From Janthinobacterium saanense (lineage in GTDB: Bacteria > Pseudomonadota > Gammaproteobacteria > Burkholderiales > Burkholderiaceae_D), in the NCBI RefSeq assembly GCF_014200675.1, contig NZ_JACHCI010000011.1:62001-126000 (forward strand): a stretch of DNA of 64,000 bases. Reading direction: 5' to 3'. How positions within the stretch are numbered: the first letter of the stretch is position 1; each line of letters opens with the position of its first letter. The notes beneath the pieces were generated by a model. The model did not search any database, was not told where the DNA came from, and saw nothing but the letters and a program-made list of their open reading frames with translations. Below are positions 35,721 to 44,534 of this stretch, piece by piece. A program made the translations under genes and the position numbers.

Positions 35721-36434
35721 ATGAAAAAACCGCTTTCTTCCGCTCTCTCCCTGCTGCTGGCACTGGCTGCATTGGCGCCGCTGGCACAGGCGCAAAACGC
35801 GGCTGCCGGGCGCCAGTCGCCGGAAGCGCTGCGGCAAAGCGTGGAACAATTCCTGCTGGTGCAAAGCAATGGCTTGCCCGGCAAAGTGACGGTCACCGTC
35901 GGCGCTGTCGATCCGCGCCTGAACCTGGCGCCCTGCCCTGCGCCGCAAGCCTTCATGGCGCCCGGTGCGCGCGCCTGGGGCAAAACCACGGTCGGCGTGC
36001 GCTGCACCCAGCCCGCCAACTGGACTATTTATTTGCAAGCCAATGTGGCAGTGGTCGGCGATTACATCGCCAGCGCCGCGCCGCTGGCGCAAGGACAAAC
36101 GATAGACGCTACCCAGCTGCTAACCATGCAGGGCGACCTGGCCGCCTTGCCGGCCGGCATAGCCACCGACATGGCCCAGGTAGTCGGCGCCAGCGCCAAT
36201 GTATCGTTGCCACCGGGCACGCCGATGCGCCTGGACACCCTGCGCCGCAAACCGGTGGTGATCCAGGGCCAGCTGGTGCGGGTCGTGTCGAGTGGCAATG
36301 GTTTCCAGGTGGCATCTGAAGGGCGCGCCATCGGCAATGCAGGCGATGGCCAGGTAGTGCAGGTACGTACGCAAAGCGGCCAGCAAATCAGCGGTGTGGC
36401 GCGCGCGGGCGGCATGGTGGAGGTGGCTTTTTAA
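35721..36434 (+). CDS. flgA: P-ring assembly chaperone FlgA
   Basis: A 237-residue periplasmic chaperone for FlgI. The signal peptide MKKPLSSALSLLLALAALAP ends at AQA. The SAF-like domain includes PAPQAFMAPGARAWGKTTVG, and the C-terminus has VRVVSSGNGFQVASEGRAIG and VQVRTQSGQQISGVARAGG. The ATG at 35721 follows CAGAGGCC. It is divergent from flgB and upstream of flgM, which has its own promoter. Confidence 0.95.
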   Translation: MKKPLSSALSLLLALAALAPLAQAQNAAAGRQSPEALRQSVEQFLLVQSNGLPGKVTVTVGAVDPRLNLAPCPAPQAFMAPGARAWGKTTVGVRCTQPANWTIYLQANVAVVGDYIASAAPLAQGQTIDATQLLTMQGDLAALPAGIATDMAQVVGASANVSLPPGTPMRLDTLRRKPVVIQGQLVRVVSSGNGFQVASEGRAIGNAGDGQVVQVRTQSGQQISGVARAGGMVEVAF

Positions 36435-36469
36435 AGCGGGCTGGACAGCGATATTGTCGTCTGGGGCAC

Positions 36470-36496
36470 TAAAGTTTCAAGATACAGTGCCGATAA
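36470..36496 (+). promoter_or_regulatory. Sigma-28 (FliA) promoter of flgMN, perfect consensus
   Basis: TAAAGTTT (36470-36477), an 11-base spacer, and GCCGATAA (36489-36496): 16 of 16 matches to the FliA consensus. It drives the anti-sigma factor gene, giving negative feedback on FliA once hooks are complete. Confidence 0.93.
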
Positions 36497-36545
36497 TAAG
36501 ACATATCCCGGAGTTTTTTGACTTCGACCAGACGAGGATCATGTT

Positions 36546-36851
36546 GTGAAAATTACCGATACCATCAAGAGCAATCCCGCTTTGCCGGTCGCGCCGACCA
36601 CTACTTCAGGCGCCCGCACTGCAGAGAAAGCACAAGCAGCACCGACGACGTCGGACAATGTACGCCTGTCCTCGCAAGGACAGGCATTAGCGGCCAGTGC
36701 AACTGCCGGCAGCGGTGGCGTGTTCGACACTAAAAAAGTGGAACGCATCAAGCTCGCCATCGCCGACGGCCAGTTCCAGGTCAATTCTGAAAAAGTGGCG
36801 GACGGTCTTTTGGACACAGTCAAGGACTTGCTGCACTCACGAAATAGATAG
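36546..36851 (+). CDS. flgM: Anti-sigma-28 factor FlgM
   Basis: A 101-residue protein that holds FliA inactive until it is exported through the finished hook. The GTG start gives MKITDTIKSNPALPVAPTTT, preceded by a GAGGA site. The C-terminal FliA-binding helices are recognisable (DTKKVERIKLAIADGQFQVN, then SEKVADGLLDTVKDLL). The N-terminus is unstructured, as usual. It is followed 8 bases later by flgN. Confidence 0.95.
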   Translation: MKITDTIKSNPALPVAPTTTSGARTAEKAQAAPTTSDNVRLSSQGQALAASATAGSGGVFDTKKVERIKLAIADGQFQVNSEKVADGLLDTVKDLLHSRNR

Positions 36852-36859
36852 GTTTCCCC

Positions 36860-37327
36860 ATGCAATCAGTGACGCCGTTTTCCAGCCTGCGCGATGAACA
36901 AGAGCGCATGAGCACATTGCTGGCATTGATGAAAGAAGAACAGCTGCATCTGGTTGCAGCTGAAATCGATGCCATCACGGAGATCACGACACGCAAGACG
37001 GCGCTGGTCGGCCAGTTGAGCCAGCTGGCGGCGCAACGCCACCAGGCGCTGGCGGCAGCCGGTTTTGCCGCCGCCGAACAAGGCATGGATGGCTGGCTGG
37101 CCCAGGCCGGCAACCCCGAAGCGGCAGCGCTGTGGGCAGAATTGCTGGCCACCACGCGCGAGGCCAAGGAACAAAATCGATTGAACAGCCTGCTTGTCAA
37201 CAAGCACATGCTGCACACCCAGGGCGCACTGAACGCCGTACGCCCTCCCGCCCAAAGCGGCAATTTCTATGGCCCCAGCGGCCAGGCCACCAGCAATACC
37301 GTCAGCCGCAGAGTCGTTATTGGTTGA
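36860..37327 (+). CDS. flgN: Flagellar export chaperone FlgN
   Basis: A 155-residue helical chaperone of FlgK and FlgL. Helices around LRDEQERMSTLLALMKEEQL and ITTRKTALVGQLSQLAAQRH match the FlgN pattern. The C-terminal 40 residues contain the motif NSLLVNKHMLHTQGALNAV. It is the second gene of the flgMN operon and converges on the SUI1 gene. Confidence 0.92.
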   Translation: MQSVTPFSSLRDEQERMSTLLALMKEEQLHLVAAEIDAITEITTRKTALVGQLSQLAAQRHQALAAAGFAAAEQGMDGWLAQAGNPEAAALWAELLATTREAKEQNRLNSLLVNKHMLHTQGALNAVRPPAQSGNFYGPSGQATSNTVSRRVVIG

Positions 37328-37355
37328 CACCGTAAAACTGCATTTCAATTAGGCC

Positions 37356-37718
37356 TCAGCCGCCAGCTTTTTTCGGCTTGTGTCCCAGTGACGTCAGTGC
37401 CGCCATGATGGTATCCACATGGTCGCCCTGCACTTCGATCACACCCTCCTTGACCGTGCCCCCCGAGCCGCACTGGGTGCGCAACTGCTTGCCCAGCAAG
37501 GCCAGCGCGACGGCGTCCAGCGCCAGGCCTTTCACCACCGTGACGCTCTTGCCGCCCCGGCCCTTGGTCTGGCGCGAGACACGCACCTGGCCATCGCCAA
37601 CAGGAGCGGCCTTGGCGGCGCCCTTGCACGTGCATTGCGCTACAGATTGACGGCAGACGGGGCACATGCGGCCCGTTTCAGTGGAATAGACGAGGCCGCC
37701 CAGGGAACTGCTTTTCAT
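37356..37718 (-). CDS. yciH: SUI1/eIF1-like translation factor YciH
   Basis: A 120-residue protein with the bacterial YciH layout: an N-terminal CPVCRQSVAQCTC cysteine cluster followed by an SUI1 fold (RQTKGRGGKSVTVVKGL, then LRTQCGSGGTVKEGVIEVQG and HVDTIMAALTSLGHKPKKAG). Such proteins resemble eukaryotic eIF1; the bacterial role is unclear. The ATG at 37718 is preferred to an upstream in-frame start because the protein then begins MKSSSLGGLVYSTETG. It is not a flagellar gene. It lies just downstream of motD. Confidence 0.9.
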   Translation of the reverse strand: MKSSSLGGLVYSTETGRMCPVCRQSVAQCTCKGAAKAAPVGDGQVRVSRQTKGRGGKSVTVVKGLALDAVALALLGKQLRTQCGSGGTVKEGVIEVQGDHVDTIMAALTSLGHKPKKAGG

Positions 37719-37758
37719 AATGAATGGAGATAAAGGGAAAGGCCGCGATTGTAGCAAG

Positions 37759-38565
37759 CTAGCGGACTTGGTTGGCGGGCAGCGGTGCAGGTACTGGTGC
37801 AGCTGGCGGCGTCGGCACTTCCGTCACGGTTTCCGGGATGCCCGACAAGATCGTCACGGCGACCCGGCGGTTGCGGGCGCGCCCTTCCGGCGTATCGTTC
37901 GGCGCGACGGGGATATTGTCGGCGTGACCGACCGCCGTCAGGCGTGAGGCCTGCACGCCGCTGGCGATAAACAGGCGCACCACGGCGCTGGAGCGGGCGG
38001 CCGACAGTTCCCAGTTCGAGGCAAAGTTGGAATTGCTGATAGGCTGAACGTCCGTATGGCCTTCCACCTGTACATCGTGCGTGTCGTCTTTCAGCAGCAC
38101 CGCCACGGCGCGCAGGGCCTGGTCCGATTCCGGCGTCAGGGCAGCCGCACCCGGATCAAACAGCACGCTGGCATTGATTTCCACGCTGACGCCACGGCTG
38201 GTCTGCGTCACGCGCACTTTTCCCTCTTTCACCAGCGGCGCCAGGGTAGACGTCAGGTCCTGCGCCAACCGCGTCATGTGTTCGCGTTCGCGGCGTATCG
38301 CTTCGGCGCGGCGTTTCAAGGCAGGGTTCGGCAGGGCGACCGCCTGCGGCGCTTCCATGATGAGGGGCGGCGCGCCCTTGTTCAAGCCGAAGGCCTCGCC
38401 GATGGCGTCCGAAAAAACGCGGTATCGACCCTCGTTGACCAGGGAGAGCGCATACATGACGACAAAGAAGGCAAACAGCAAGGTGATGAAGTCGGCGTAG
38501 GAAATTAGCCAGCGGTCCTGGTTGTCCGGCTCTTCGTCATACTTCCTGCGCGCGCGCCGCATCAT
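37759..38565 (-). CDS. motD: Flagellar stator protein MotD (MotB family)
   Basis: A 268-residue stator protein with one transmembrane helix. WLISYADFITLLFAFFVVMY carries the proton-binding Asp (SYAD). The periplasmic OmpA-like domain (VLLKDDTHDVQVEGHTDVQP, then SAARSSAVVRLFIASGVQ) anchors it to peptidoglycan. The N-terminus and the VNEGRYRVFSDAI stretch resemble MotD of Pseudomonas more than MotB. A Pro-rich tail follows. It lies 2 bases after motC. Confidence 0.9.
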   Translation of the reverse strand: MMRRARRKYDEEPDNQDRWLISYADFITLLFAFFVVMYALSLVNEGRYRVFSDAIGEAFGLNKGAPPLIMEAPQAVALPNPALKRRAEAIRREREHMTRLAQDLTSTLAPLVKEGKVRVTQTSRGVSVEINASVLFDPGAAALTPESDQALRAVAVLLKDDTHDVQVEGHTDVQPISNSNFASNWELSAARSSAVVRLFIASGVQASRLTAVGHADNIPVAPNDTPEGRARNRRVAVTILSGIPETVTEVPTPPAAPVPAPLPANQVR

Positions 38566-38567
38566 GG

Positions 38568-39314
38568 TCAGTGCTCGTGCAGCAGGCTCGATACGCGCTC
38601 TTCGATGATGCGCGTATGGTCGCCGGTGGCGATGTCGTAAAACACGGCAGCGGTGACTTCATACTGGGTGACGCGGCGCGTGACGATGGCCTTGAGCTTG
38701 TTGGCTACCGGCAAGAACAGCAGATTAGCCAGGCCCACGCCATAGATGGTGGAAACAAAAGCCACCGCAATGCCGCCACCGAGTTTACTCGGGTCGGTGA
38801 GGTTTTCCATCACGTGTATCAGGCCCAGCACGGCGCCCAGGATGCCGATGGTGGGCGAATAGCCGGCCGCCGATTCCCACACCTTGACGGCCTGGCGCTC
38901 GGCCAGTTCATAGGCGGTGATTTCCACGTCGAGCAGCTGGCGCAGCTTGTCGGGCGCGATACCGTCGACGATCATGCGCAGGCCCTTGGCGTTGAAACGG
39001 TCAGAGGTGTTTTCCATCAGGCGCTCCAGCGCCAGCGGGCCGTCGCGGCGCGCCGTCAAGCTCCATATACCGATGTCGCGCGACAGCGCAGCGCGCGTAT
39101 CAGGCGGCGGCATGAAGACCCAGCGCAGCATTTCCAGGCCTCGCACGAAGGTGCGCAAGCGCGTTTGCAGCAGCACGGCGCCGAAGGTGCCGATCACCAC
39201 GATGGCGAAAGCGGCCGGCTGCAGCAAGGAGGCCATCTTGCCGCCTTCGAGCGCCTGGCCGACCAGGAGGCCGGCGACGGCCAGCAGCAGCCCGATTACG
39301 CTGGACCAGTCCAC
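38568..39314 (-). CDS. motC: Flagellar stator protein MotC (MotA family)
   Basis: A 248-residue, four-helix stator protein. The GTG start at 39314 (giving MDWSSVIGLLLAVAGLLVGQ) follows a GGAGCAGG site. LTARRDGPLALERLMENTSD is the cytoplasmic loop, and YSPTIGILGAVLGLIHVMEN and GGGIAVAFVSTIYGVGLANL are the conserved TM3-TM4 motifs. Paired with MotD it forms the proton channel. It overlaps the end of fliA by 19 bases, an unusual tie between sigma factor and stator. Confidence 0.93.
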   Translation of the reverse strand: MDWSSVIGLLLAVAGLLVGQALEGGKMASLLQPAAFAIVVIGTFGAVLLQTRLRTFVRGLEMLRWVFMPPPDTRAALSRDIGIWSLTARRDGPLALERLMENTSDRFNAKGLRMIVDGIAPDKLRQLLDVEITAYELAERQAVKVWESAAGYSPTIGILGAVLGLIHVMENLTDPSKLGGGIAVAFVSTIYGVGLANLLFLPVANKLKAIVTRRVTQYEVTAAVFYDIATGDHTRIIEERVSSLLHEH

Positions 39315-40027
39315 GCCTGCTCCCGTAAGGTTGCGCGCAGGCGCGCGACGGCCTGGGTATGCAGCTGCGAGACGCGCGATTCCGATACGCCCATCACCGC
39401 GCCGATCTCCTTCAGGTTCAGCTCTTCTTCGTAGTACAGGCCCATGAGTATTTTCTCGCGTGGCGGCAGCGCGTCGATGGCGTCGATCACGGACTGCCGG
39501 AAATCGGTATCGAGCAGGGAACGCAAGGGGTCGCTGTCTTCGTCCACGCAATGGCGGTCGAGGAAGCTGTCATTGCCGTCCGGGTCATGAAAATCTTCGT
39601 AGTACACCAGTTGGTGGCCACCGCCCTCGCCCAGCATTTCCTGGTAATCGGCCAGCGGCATTTTCAGCAGCTTGGCCACTTCCGACTCGGTCGGCGGATG
39701 GCCCAGGCGCTGCTGCAAAGTGCTCATCGCTTCTTCGATCTTGCGCATGTTCTGGCGCATGCTGCGCGGCAGCCAGTCGCTGGTGCGCAGCTCATCGAGC
39801 ATGGCGCCGCGGATGCGCAGCACGGCATAGGTCTCGAACTGCGCGCCATGGGTTTCTTCATAGCGGCTGATCGCATCGAGCAGCCCGATCATGCCCGCCT
39901 GGATCAGATCGTCGACCTCGACCGATGGAGGCAGCTTGGCCTTCATATGGTGCGCCAGACGCTTCACCAGCGGAATATGCTCCGTCAGCAAGTAGTCTTT
40001 GTTCGATTTTCCTTTAACCGTGTACAT
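39296..40027 (-). CDS. fliA: RNA polymerase sigma factor FliA (sigma-28)
   Basis: A 243-residue flagellar sigma factor. Region 2 contains VDDLIQAGMIGLLDAISRYE and FETYAVLRIRGAMLDELRTS; region 4 has LPPREKILMGLYYEEELNLK and a helix-turn-helix EIGAVMGVSESRVSQLHTQA. It directs transcription from the sigma-28 promoters upstream of fliC, fliD, flgK and flgM in this window and is inhibited by FlgM. It lies 38 bases after flhG. Confidence 0.98.
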   Translation of the reverse strand: MYTVKGKSNKDYLLTEHIPLVKRLAHHMKAKLPPSVEVDDLIQAGMIGLLDAISRYEETHGAQFETYAVLRIRGAMLDELRTSDWLPRSMRQNMRKIEEAMSTLQQRLGHPPTESEVAKLLKMPLADYQEMLGEGGGHQLVYYEDFHDPDGNDSFLDRHCVDEDSDPLRSLLDTDFRQSVIDAIDALPPREKILMGLYYEEELNLKEIGAVMGVSESRVSQLHTQAVARLRATLREQAWTGPA

Positions 40028-40065
40028 AGGCTGCTTATTGTTCTATATATGTGCTGCTAATCGAT

Positions 40066-40950
40066 TCAGGCGCTGAAATGGTGTGCACTCCCCGTCTGAC
40101 ACAAAGTGGAACCCAGCACGGGCGCCGCAGAACGGGCCAGCCGTTCGGCCAGTGCGCGAAACGCCACCGACGCGCCAGCCAGCGGAAACGCGTCGATCAC
40201 GCTGCGGCCCAGCCGCGCCGCGCGATGCAGGTATTCATCGGCCGGTACCGAGCCCATCGATGTCAGTTTCACGGCCAGGTAGCGGTTCGCCGCCTGCGCC
40301 ATATTATCGTATACCACTTTTGCCTCGAGTTCGGAAGCACCGGTCACCAGGATGCCGAATGGACGGCGCCCCAGTTCCTGGCTCAATCGCTTGATCAGGC
40401 TATACGCCGCCGTGATCGAGGCGGCGCTGCTCGACACCTGCACCACGATATCGGAGGTGGCCATCAACGGCACGGGAAAGCAGGCGCCGCTCTCGCCGAC
40501 CACGCCGTCGACCAGCACGATGCCGGTCTGGCGCGCCATCACCTCGAAGGTCTTGGCCAGCCGGCGCGACTCGTCATTGGTGGCAAAGTCGGGGCTATCC
40601 ATCTGATAGTTGCGCGCACCCAGGGTGGCTACGCCAAACCCCTGCGGCACCTGGTGTATCACCTGGTTCAAGCCGCACTGCTGGCGCGCCACGTCAAGCA
40701 GGCTGGCGCCGTGCGCCAGGCCCAGGCGCGCAGCCACGCCTTCGCTGCTGCCACAGGCGTCCAGCAGCAGCACTTCATTGCCCGTGTAGGCCAGCGAGGC
40801 GCCCAGGTTGATCAGCATGGCCCCCTTGTCGTCCTGCGGCGTGGCCGATAATACCGTCAGCACGCGCGGCTGCGGGCCGCCCAGCATGCGGCGCAAGCCT
40901 TCTGCCTGATCGAAATCAAAATTAGCCAAGGTGGGCCCCGCGCGCTTCAT
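40066..40950 (-). CDS. flhG: FlhG/FleN-like MinD-family protein with degenerate nucleotide-binding motif
   Basis: A 294-residue protein in the FlhG position directly after flhF (overlap of 29 bases). FlhG sets flagellar number through an ATPase cycle. The fold is recognisable: N-terminal DQAEGLRRML (FlhF-activating-like helix), INLGASLAYTGNEVLLLDA, and the C-terminal NRYLAVKLTSMGSVPADEYL. The deviant Walker A expected as GKGGVGKT reads SATPQDDKGA at residues 35-44, losing both lysines at their proper places. The GES stretch at the switch region also differs from usual. It probably does not hydrolyse ATP normally, if at all. Confidence 0.85.
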   Translation of the reverse strand: MKRAGPTLANFDFDQAEGLRRMLGGPQPRVLTVLSATPQDDKGAMLINLGASLAYTGNEVLLLDACGSSEGVAARLGLAHGASLLDVARQQCGLNQVIHQVPQGFGVATLGARNYQMDSPDFATNDESRRLAKTFEVMARQTGIVLVDGVVGESGACFPVPLMATSDIVVQVSSSAASITAAYSLIKRLSQELGRRPFGILVTGASELEAKVVYDNMAQAANRYLAVKLTSMGSVPADEYLHRAARLGRSVIDAFPLAGASVAFRALAERLARSAAPVLGSTLCQTGSAHHFSA

Positions 40951-42235
40951 GGTTGCGGGCGACTGCCTGCGCCATCAGCAGCGGCAGTTCGGCGTCGGAA
41001 AACTGGGTGGCGGCGGCGTCACGCTTGAGCTTGAAGGCGCGGTCGACCAGATAGCCACGGTCGCCCAGGTGCAGGTCTTCCGGCACGCGCTGGCCATTCG
41101 AGACATAAAACAGATTGAGCTTCTGGCGTATCACCACGTCGAGCACATTGCCGATCGAGGCCGCTTCATCGAGCTTGGTCATGATGCAGCCGGCCAGGCC
41201 GCTGCCCTGATAGGCGCGCACCACTTCGTTCAGGGTTTCCTGGGTGGCGGTGGCGTTCAGGCACAGCAAACGCTTGACGTCGGCGCCGGCGCCCGACAGC
41301 ATGGCCACCTGTTCGGTCACCATCTGGTCGCGCTGGCTCACGCCCACGGTATCGATCAGCACCGTGTGCTTGTTCTTCAATTCTTTCAGGGCGATGCGCA
41401 AGTCGGCCTCGTCCTTGACCGAATGCACCATCACGCCGAGGATCTTGCCGTAGATGCGCAATTGCTCATGGGCGCCGATACGATAGGCGTCGGTGGTGAT
41501 CAGGGCCAGCTTTTCAGGACCGTGGCGCATCACGCAGCGGGCCGCCAGCTTGGCCGTGCTGGTGGTCTTGCCGACGCCGGTCGGGCCGACCAGGGCAAAC
41601 ACGCCGCCCTGTTCCAGCATGGCGTCTTCATTGGCCATGGTGTTCAGGTTGCGGTTCAACACCGTTTTGATCCAGCGCATGCTTTGCGCGCCATCGAGGT
41701 TGGCCGGCAGCTTGTCGATCAGGTAGCGCGCCAGGCTGGCCGAGAAACCGGCCGCCAGCATTTCACGCAGCACCACGGCTTTTTGCGGTTGGCGCTGCTG
41801 GGTGGAACCCCAGGAGATTTCTGCCAGCTGGGTTTCCATCATGCCGCGCATGGCGCGGATTTCATTCATCATGCCGCTCATTTCGGCGGCCGCGTTCTCT
41901 TTGACGTGCGCCAGGGCGCTGGCCATCATCTGCTGCATGCGGGCCATGTCCATGGGCTCGCTGGCCGGTGCATGGCGCGGCGCATGATGGGCTGCACTGG
42001 CAGCCGGGCGCTGCGGCGTTGTAAACTGGGTTTGCAACTGGGGACGCGGCTGGGCCATTTCCGAGGCGGCCGGCGGCGAGGCCAGCGAAGCGGCGTCATC
42101 ATTGGCCAGTGCGAGGATTTCCACCACGCCGTCGCCCTGGCGGTTCGACAGGATCACGGCATCCGGGCCCAGCGCTTCGCGCACACGGCGCAAGGCATCG
42201 CGCGAGGTCGCGGCGGTAAATTTTTTCACATTCAT
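40922..42235 (-). CDS. flhF: Flagellar SRP-like GTPase FlhF
   Basis: A 437-residue GTPase that positions polar flagella. The ATG at 42235 (MNVKKFTAATSRDALRRVRE) follows GGGAGG and is preferred to an upstream in-frame start. A Met/Ala-rich linker (about 50-145) leads to the NG domain, with P-loop GPTGVGKTT at residues 217-225, LITTDAYRIGAHEQLRIYGK, and VLIDTVGVSQRD as the G3 region. CIMTKLDEAASIGNVLDVVI is the G4 motif. It lies between flhA and flhG. Confidence 0.97.
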   Translation of the reverse strand: MNVKKFTAATSRDALRRVREALGPDAVILSNRQGDGVVEILALANDDAASLASPPAASEMAQPRPQLQTQFTTPQRPAASAAHHAPRHAPASEPMDMARMQQMMASALAHVKENAAAEMSGMMNEIRAMRGMMETQLAEISWGSTQQRQPQKAVVLREMLAAGFSASLARYLIDKLPANLDGAQSMRWIKTVLNRNLNTMANEDAMLEQGGVFALVGPTGVGKTTSTAKLAARCVMRHGPEKLALITTDAYRIGAHEQLRIYGKILGVMVHSVKDEADLRIALKELKNKHTVLIDTVGVSQRDQMVTEQVAMLSGAGADVKRLLCLNATATQETLNEVVRAYQGSGLAGCIMTKLDEAASIGNVLDVVIRQKLNLFYVSNGQRVPEDLHLGDRGYLVDRAFKLKRDAAATQFSDAELPLLMAQAVARNHEARGAHLG

Positions 42236-42437
42236 GGCCGGCCTCCCATCATCGGGATAACACGCGCTGGACTGGACTGTGTGACCATCATCGACTCCTG
42301 TTGCTTGAGTGCAGTCTTCAATATGAGACACGGATCACTCGGACAGTGTCGATTATTGTCCATCTCATGGGCAAATGATCGAAGGAACAGGATGGGAAAG
42401 TACCCGTTATTCAGTTTGCCATGGGGAAATTGAACAA

Positions 42438-44534
42438 TTATTGGGCACCAACCAGATTCGTCACGCGGATGGTCTTGGTTTCCGGCACTTCGGCATGCGA
42501 CAGCACTTTCAGCTGTGGCAAGGCGCGGCGCAGGAAGCGCGACAGCAGCGCACGCAAGGGCGCAGGCACCAGCAGCACGGGAGTCAATCCCATCGCTTCC
42601 TGTTGCTGGGCAGCCAGTCCCGCCTGCTGGGCGATGGTATCGGCCAGGCCGGGCTCGATGCCCGCGCCATCGCCACCATTGCCCATGGCTTGCATCAGCA
42701 GCCGTTCCAGGCGGTTGTCCAGGGTCATCACGGACAACTCGGCCGCGCCAGGGAACAATTGCTGCACGATTGCGCGGCCCAGCGCCACGCGCACCAGCGC
42801 CGTCAAGTCGTTGGGGTCTTGCGTATGTACGGTGTGCTCGGCCAAGGATTCGATAATGGTGCGCATGTCGCGGATGTGCACGCCTTCCATCAGCAGGTTC
42901 TGCAGCACTTTTTGCAGGGTCGACAGCGACAGCATCTTCGGCACCAGGTCTTCCACCAGGCGCGGCGACTCCTTGCCCAGGTGATCGAGCAAGGACTGCA
43001 CTTCCGCCCGGCCCAGCAATTCGGAGGCATGCGAGGTGATCAAGTGATTCAGGTGCGTGGCGACCACCGTACCCGCATCGACCACCGTATAGCCCATCGA
43101 TTGCGCCTGGTCGCGCAAGCTGGCCTCGATCCAGGTGGCAGGCAGGCCGAAAGCCGGATCGTTGGTGGAAATACCGGGCAAGGTGCCGCTGGCCATGCCG
43201 GGATTGATCGCCAGGAACTGGCCGTTATAGGCTTCGCCAACACCCACTTCCACACCCTTGAGCGTGATGCGGTAAGCCGACGGTTTCAATTCCAGGTTGT
43301 CGCGGATGTGTACCGGCGGCGCCAGGAAACCGACTTCCTGGGCAAATTTCTTGCGGATGCCTTTGATGCGCTTGAGCAATTCGCCGCCCTGCGTTTTATC
43401 CACCAGCGGTATCAAGCGATAACCCACTTCCAGGCCCAGAGTGTCGACCGGCATGATGTCTTGCCAGCTGGCTTCTTCCTGCTCGGGCGCGACGGTGGCT
43501 TGCGGCACATCGGCAGGCTTCTCGGCATCGGATTTCTTCTTCGCCGCCGCCTTGGTAATCATATAGGCCGAACCACCGAGCAAGGCAGCCAGCAGCAAAA
43601 ACACCAGGTTGGGCATGCCGGGTATCAAACCCATGCCGCCGATGATGCCGGCCGTGATGTACAGCACTTGCGGCTTGGCAAACAACTGCCCTACCAGCTG
43701 GGTGCCAATATCTTGCTCACTGGCCACGCGCGAGACGACGATACCGGCCGCCGTGGAAATGATCAGCGAAGGAATCTGCGCCACCAGACCATCACCGATG
43801 GCCAGCAAGGTGTAGTTCTTCAATGCATCGGCAAAACCCATGTCGTGCTGCACCAGGCCGACAATCAGGCCACCGACGATGTTAATCACGGTAACCATGA
43901 TGCCGGCGATGGCATCGCCGCGCACATATTTACTGGCGCCGTCCATGGCGCCATAGAATTCCGCTTCCTGCGCCACTTCCGTGCGGCGGCGGCGCGCTTC
44001 GTCTTCGCCGATCAGGCCCGCATTCAAGTCGGCATCGATCGCCATCTGCTTACCGGGCATGGCGTCCAGCGCGAAGCGGGCGCCCACCTCGGCGATACGG
44101 CCCGCACCCTTGGTGACCACCGTAAAGTTGATGATGGTCAAGATGATGAACACGACGATACCGACCGTGTAGTTGCCGCCGATCAGGAAGTGGCCGAAAG
44201 CCTCGATCACCTTACCGGCCGCATCCGCGCCCGTATGGCCTTCCGTCAGCACCACGCGCGTGGAGGCCACGTTCAGCGACAGCCGCAGCATGGTCGATAC
44301 CAGCAAAATCGTCGGGAAAGCCATGAAATCGAGCGGCTTGACGGTGTACAGCGCCGTCAGCAGCACGATGATGGACAGGGCAATATTAAAGCTGAAGAAA
44401 ATGTCGAGGATAAAGGCCGGCAGCGGCAGCACCATCATCGCCAGCAGCATGATGATGATCACAGGCGCGGCGAGGCCCTTGCTGGCACTGCCCTTCAATC
44501 CGCTCAGCCAGGCTGGCATGGTGACGCCGTTCAT
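42438..44534 (-). CDS. flhA: Flagellar type III export protein FlhA
   Basis: A 698-residue protein of the export gate. Eight transmembrane segments fill residues 20-320, with the FHIPEP-family signature around YTVGIVVFIILTIINFTVVT and ARFALDAMPGKQMAIDADLN. The C-terminal cytoplasmic domain (VDTLGLEVGYRLIPLVDKTQ onward) binds substrate-chaperone complexes and FlhB. The start ATG overlaps the flhB stop (ATGA). It is followed by 202 bases before flhF. Confidence 0.98.
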   Translation of the reverse strand: MNGVTMPAWLSGLKGSASKGLAAPVIIIMLLAMMVLPLPAFILDIFFSFNIALSIIVLLTALYTVKPLDFMAFPTILLVSTMLRLSLNVASTRVVLTEGHTGADAAGKVIEAFGHFLIGGNYTVGIVVFIILTIINFTVVTKGAGRIAEVGARFALDAMPGKQMAIDADLNAGLIGEDEARRRRTEVAQEAEFYGAMDGASKYVRGDAIAGIMVTVINIVGGLIVGLVQHDMGFADALKNYTLLAIGDGLVAQIPSLIISTAAGIVVSRVASEQDIGTQLVGQLFAKPQVLYITAGIIGGMGLIPGMPNLVFLLLAALLGGSAYMITKAAAKKKSDAEKPADVPQATVAPEQEEASWQDIMPVDTLGLEVGYRLIPLVDKTQGGELLKRIKGIRKKFAQEVGFLAPPVHIRDNLELKPSAYRITLKGVEVGVGEAYNGQFLAINPGMASGTLPGISTNDPAFGLPATWIEASLRDQAQSMGYTVVDAGTVVATHLNHLITSHASELLGRAEVQSLLDHLGKESPRLVEDLVPKMLSLSTLQKVLQNLLMEGVHIRDMRTIIESLAEHTVHTQDPNDLTALVRVALGRAIVQQLFPGAAELSVMTLDNRLERLLMQAMGNGGDGAGIEPGLADTIAQQAGLAAQQQEAMGLTPVLLVPAPLRALLSRFLRRALPQLKVLSHAEVPETKTIRVTNLVGAQ

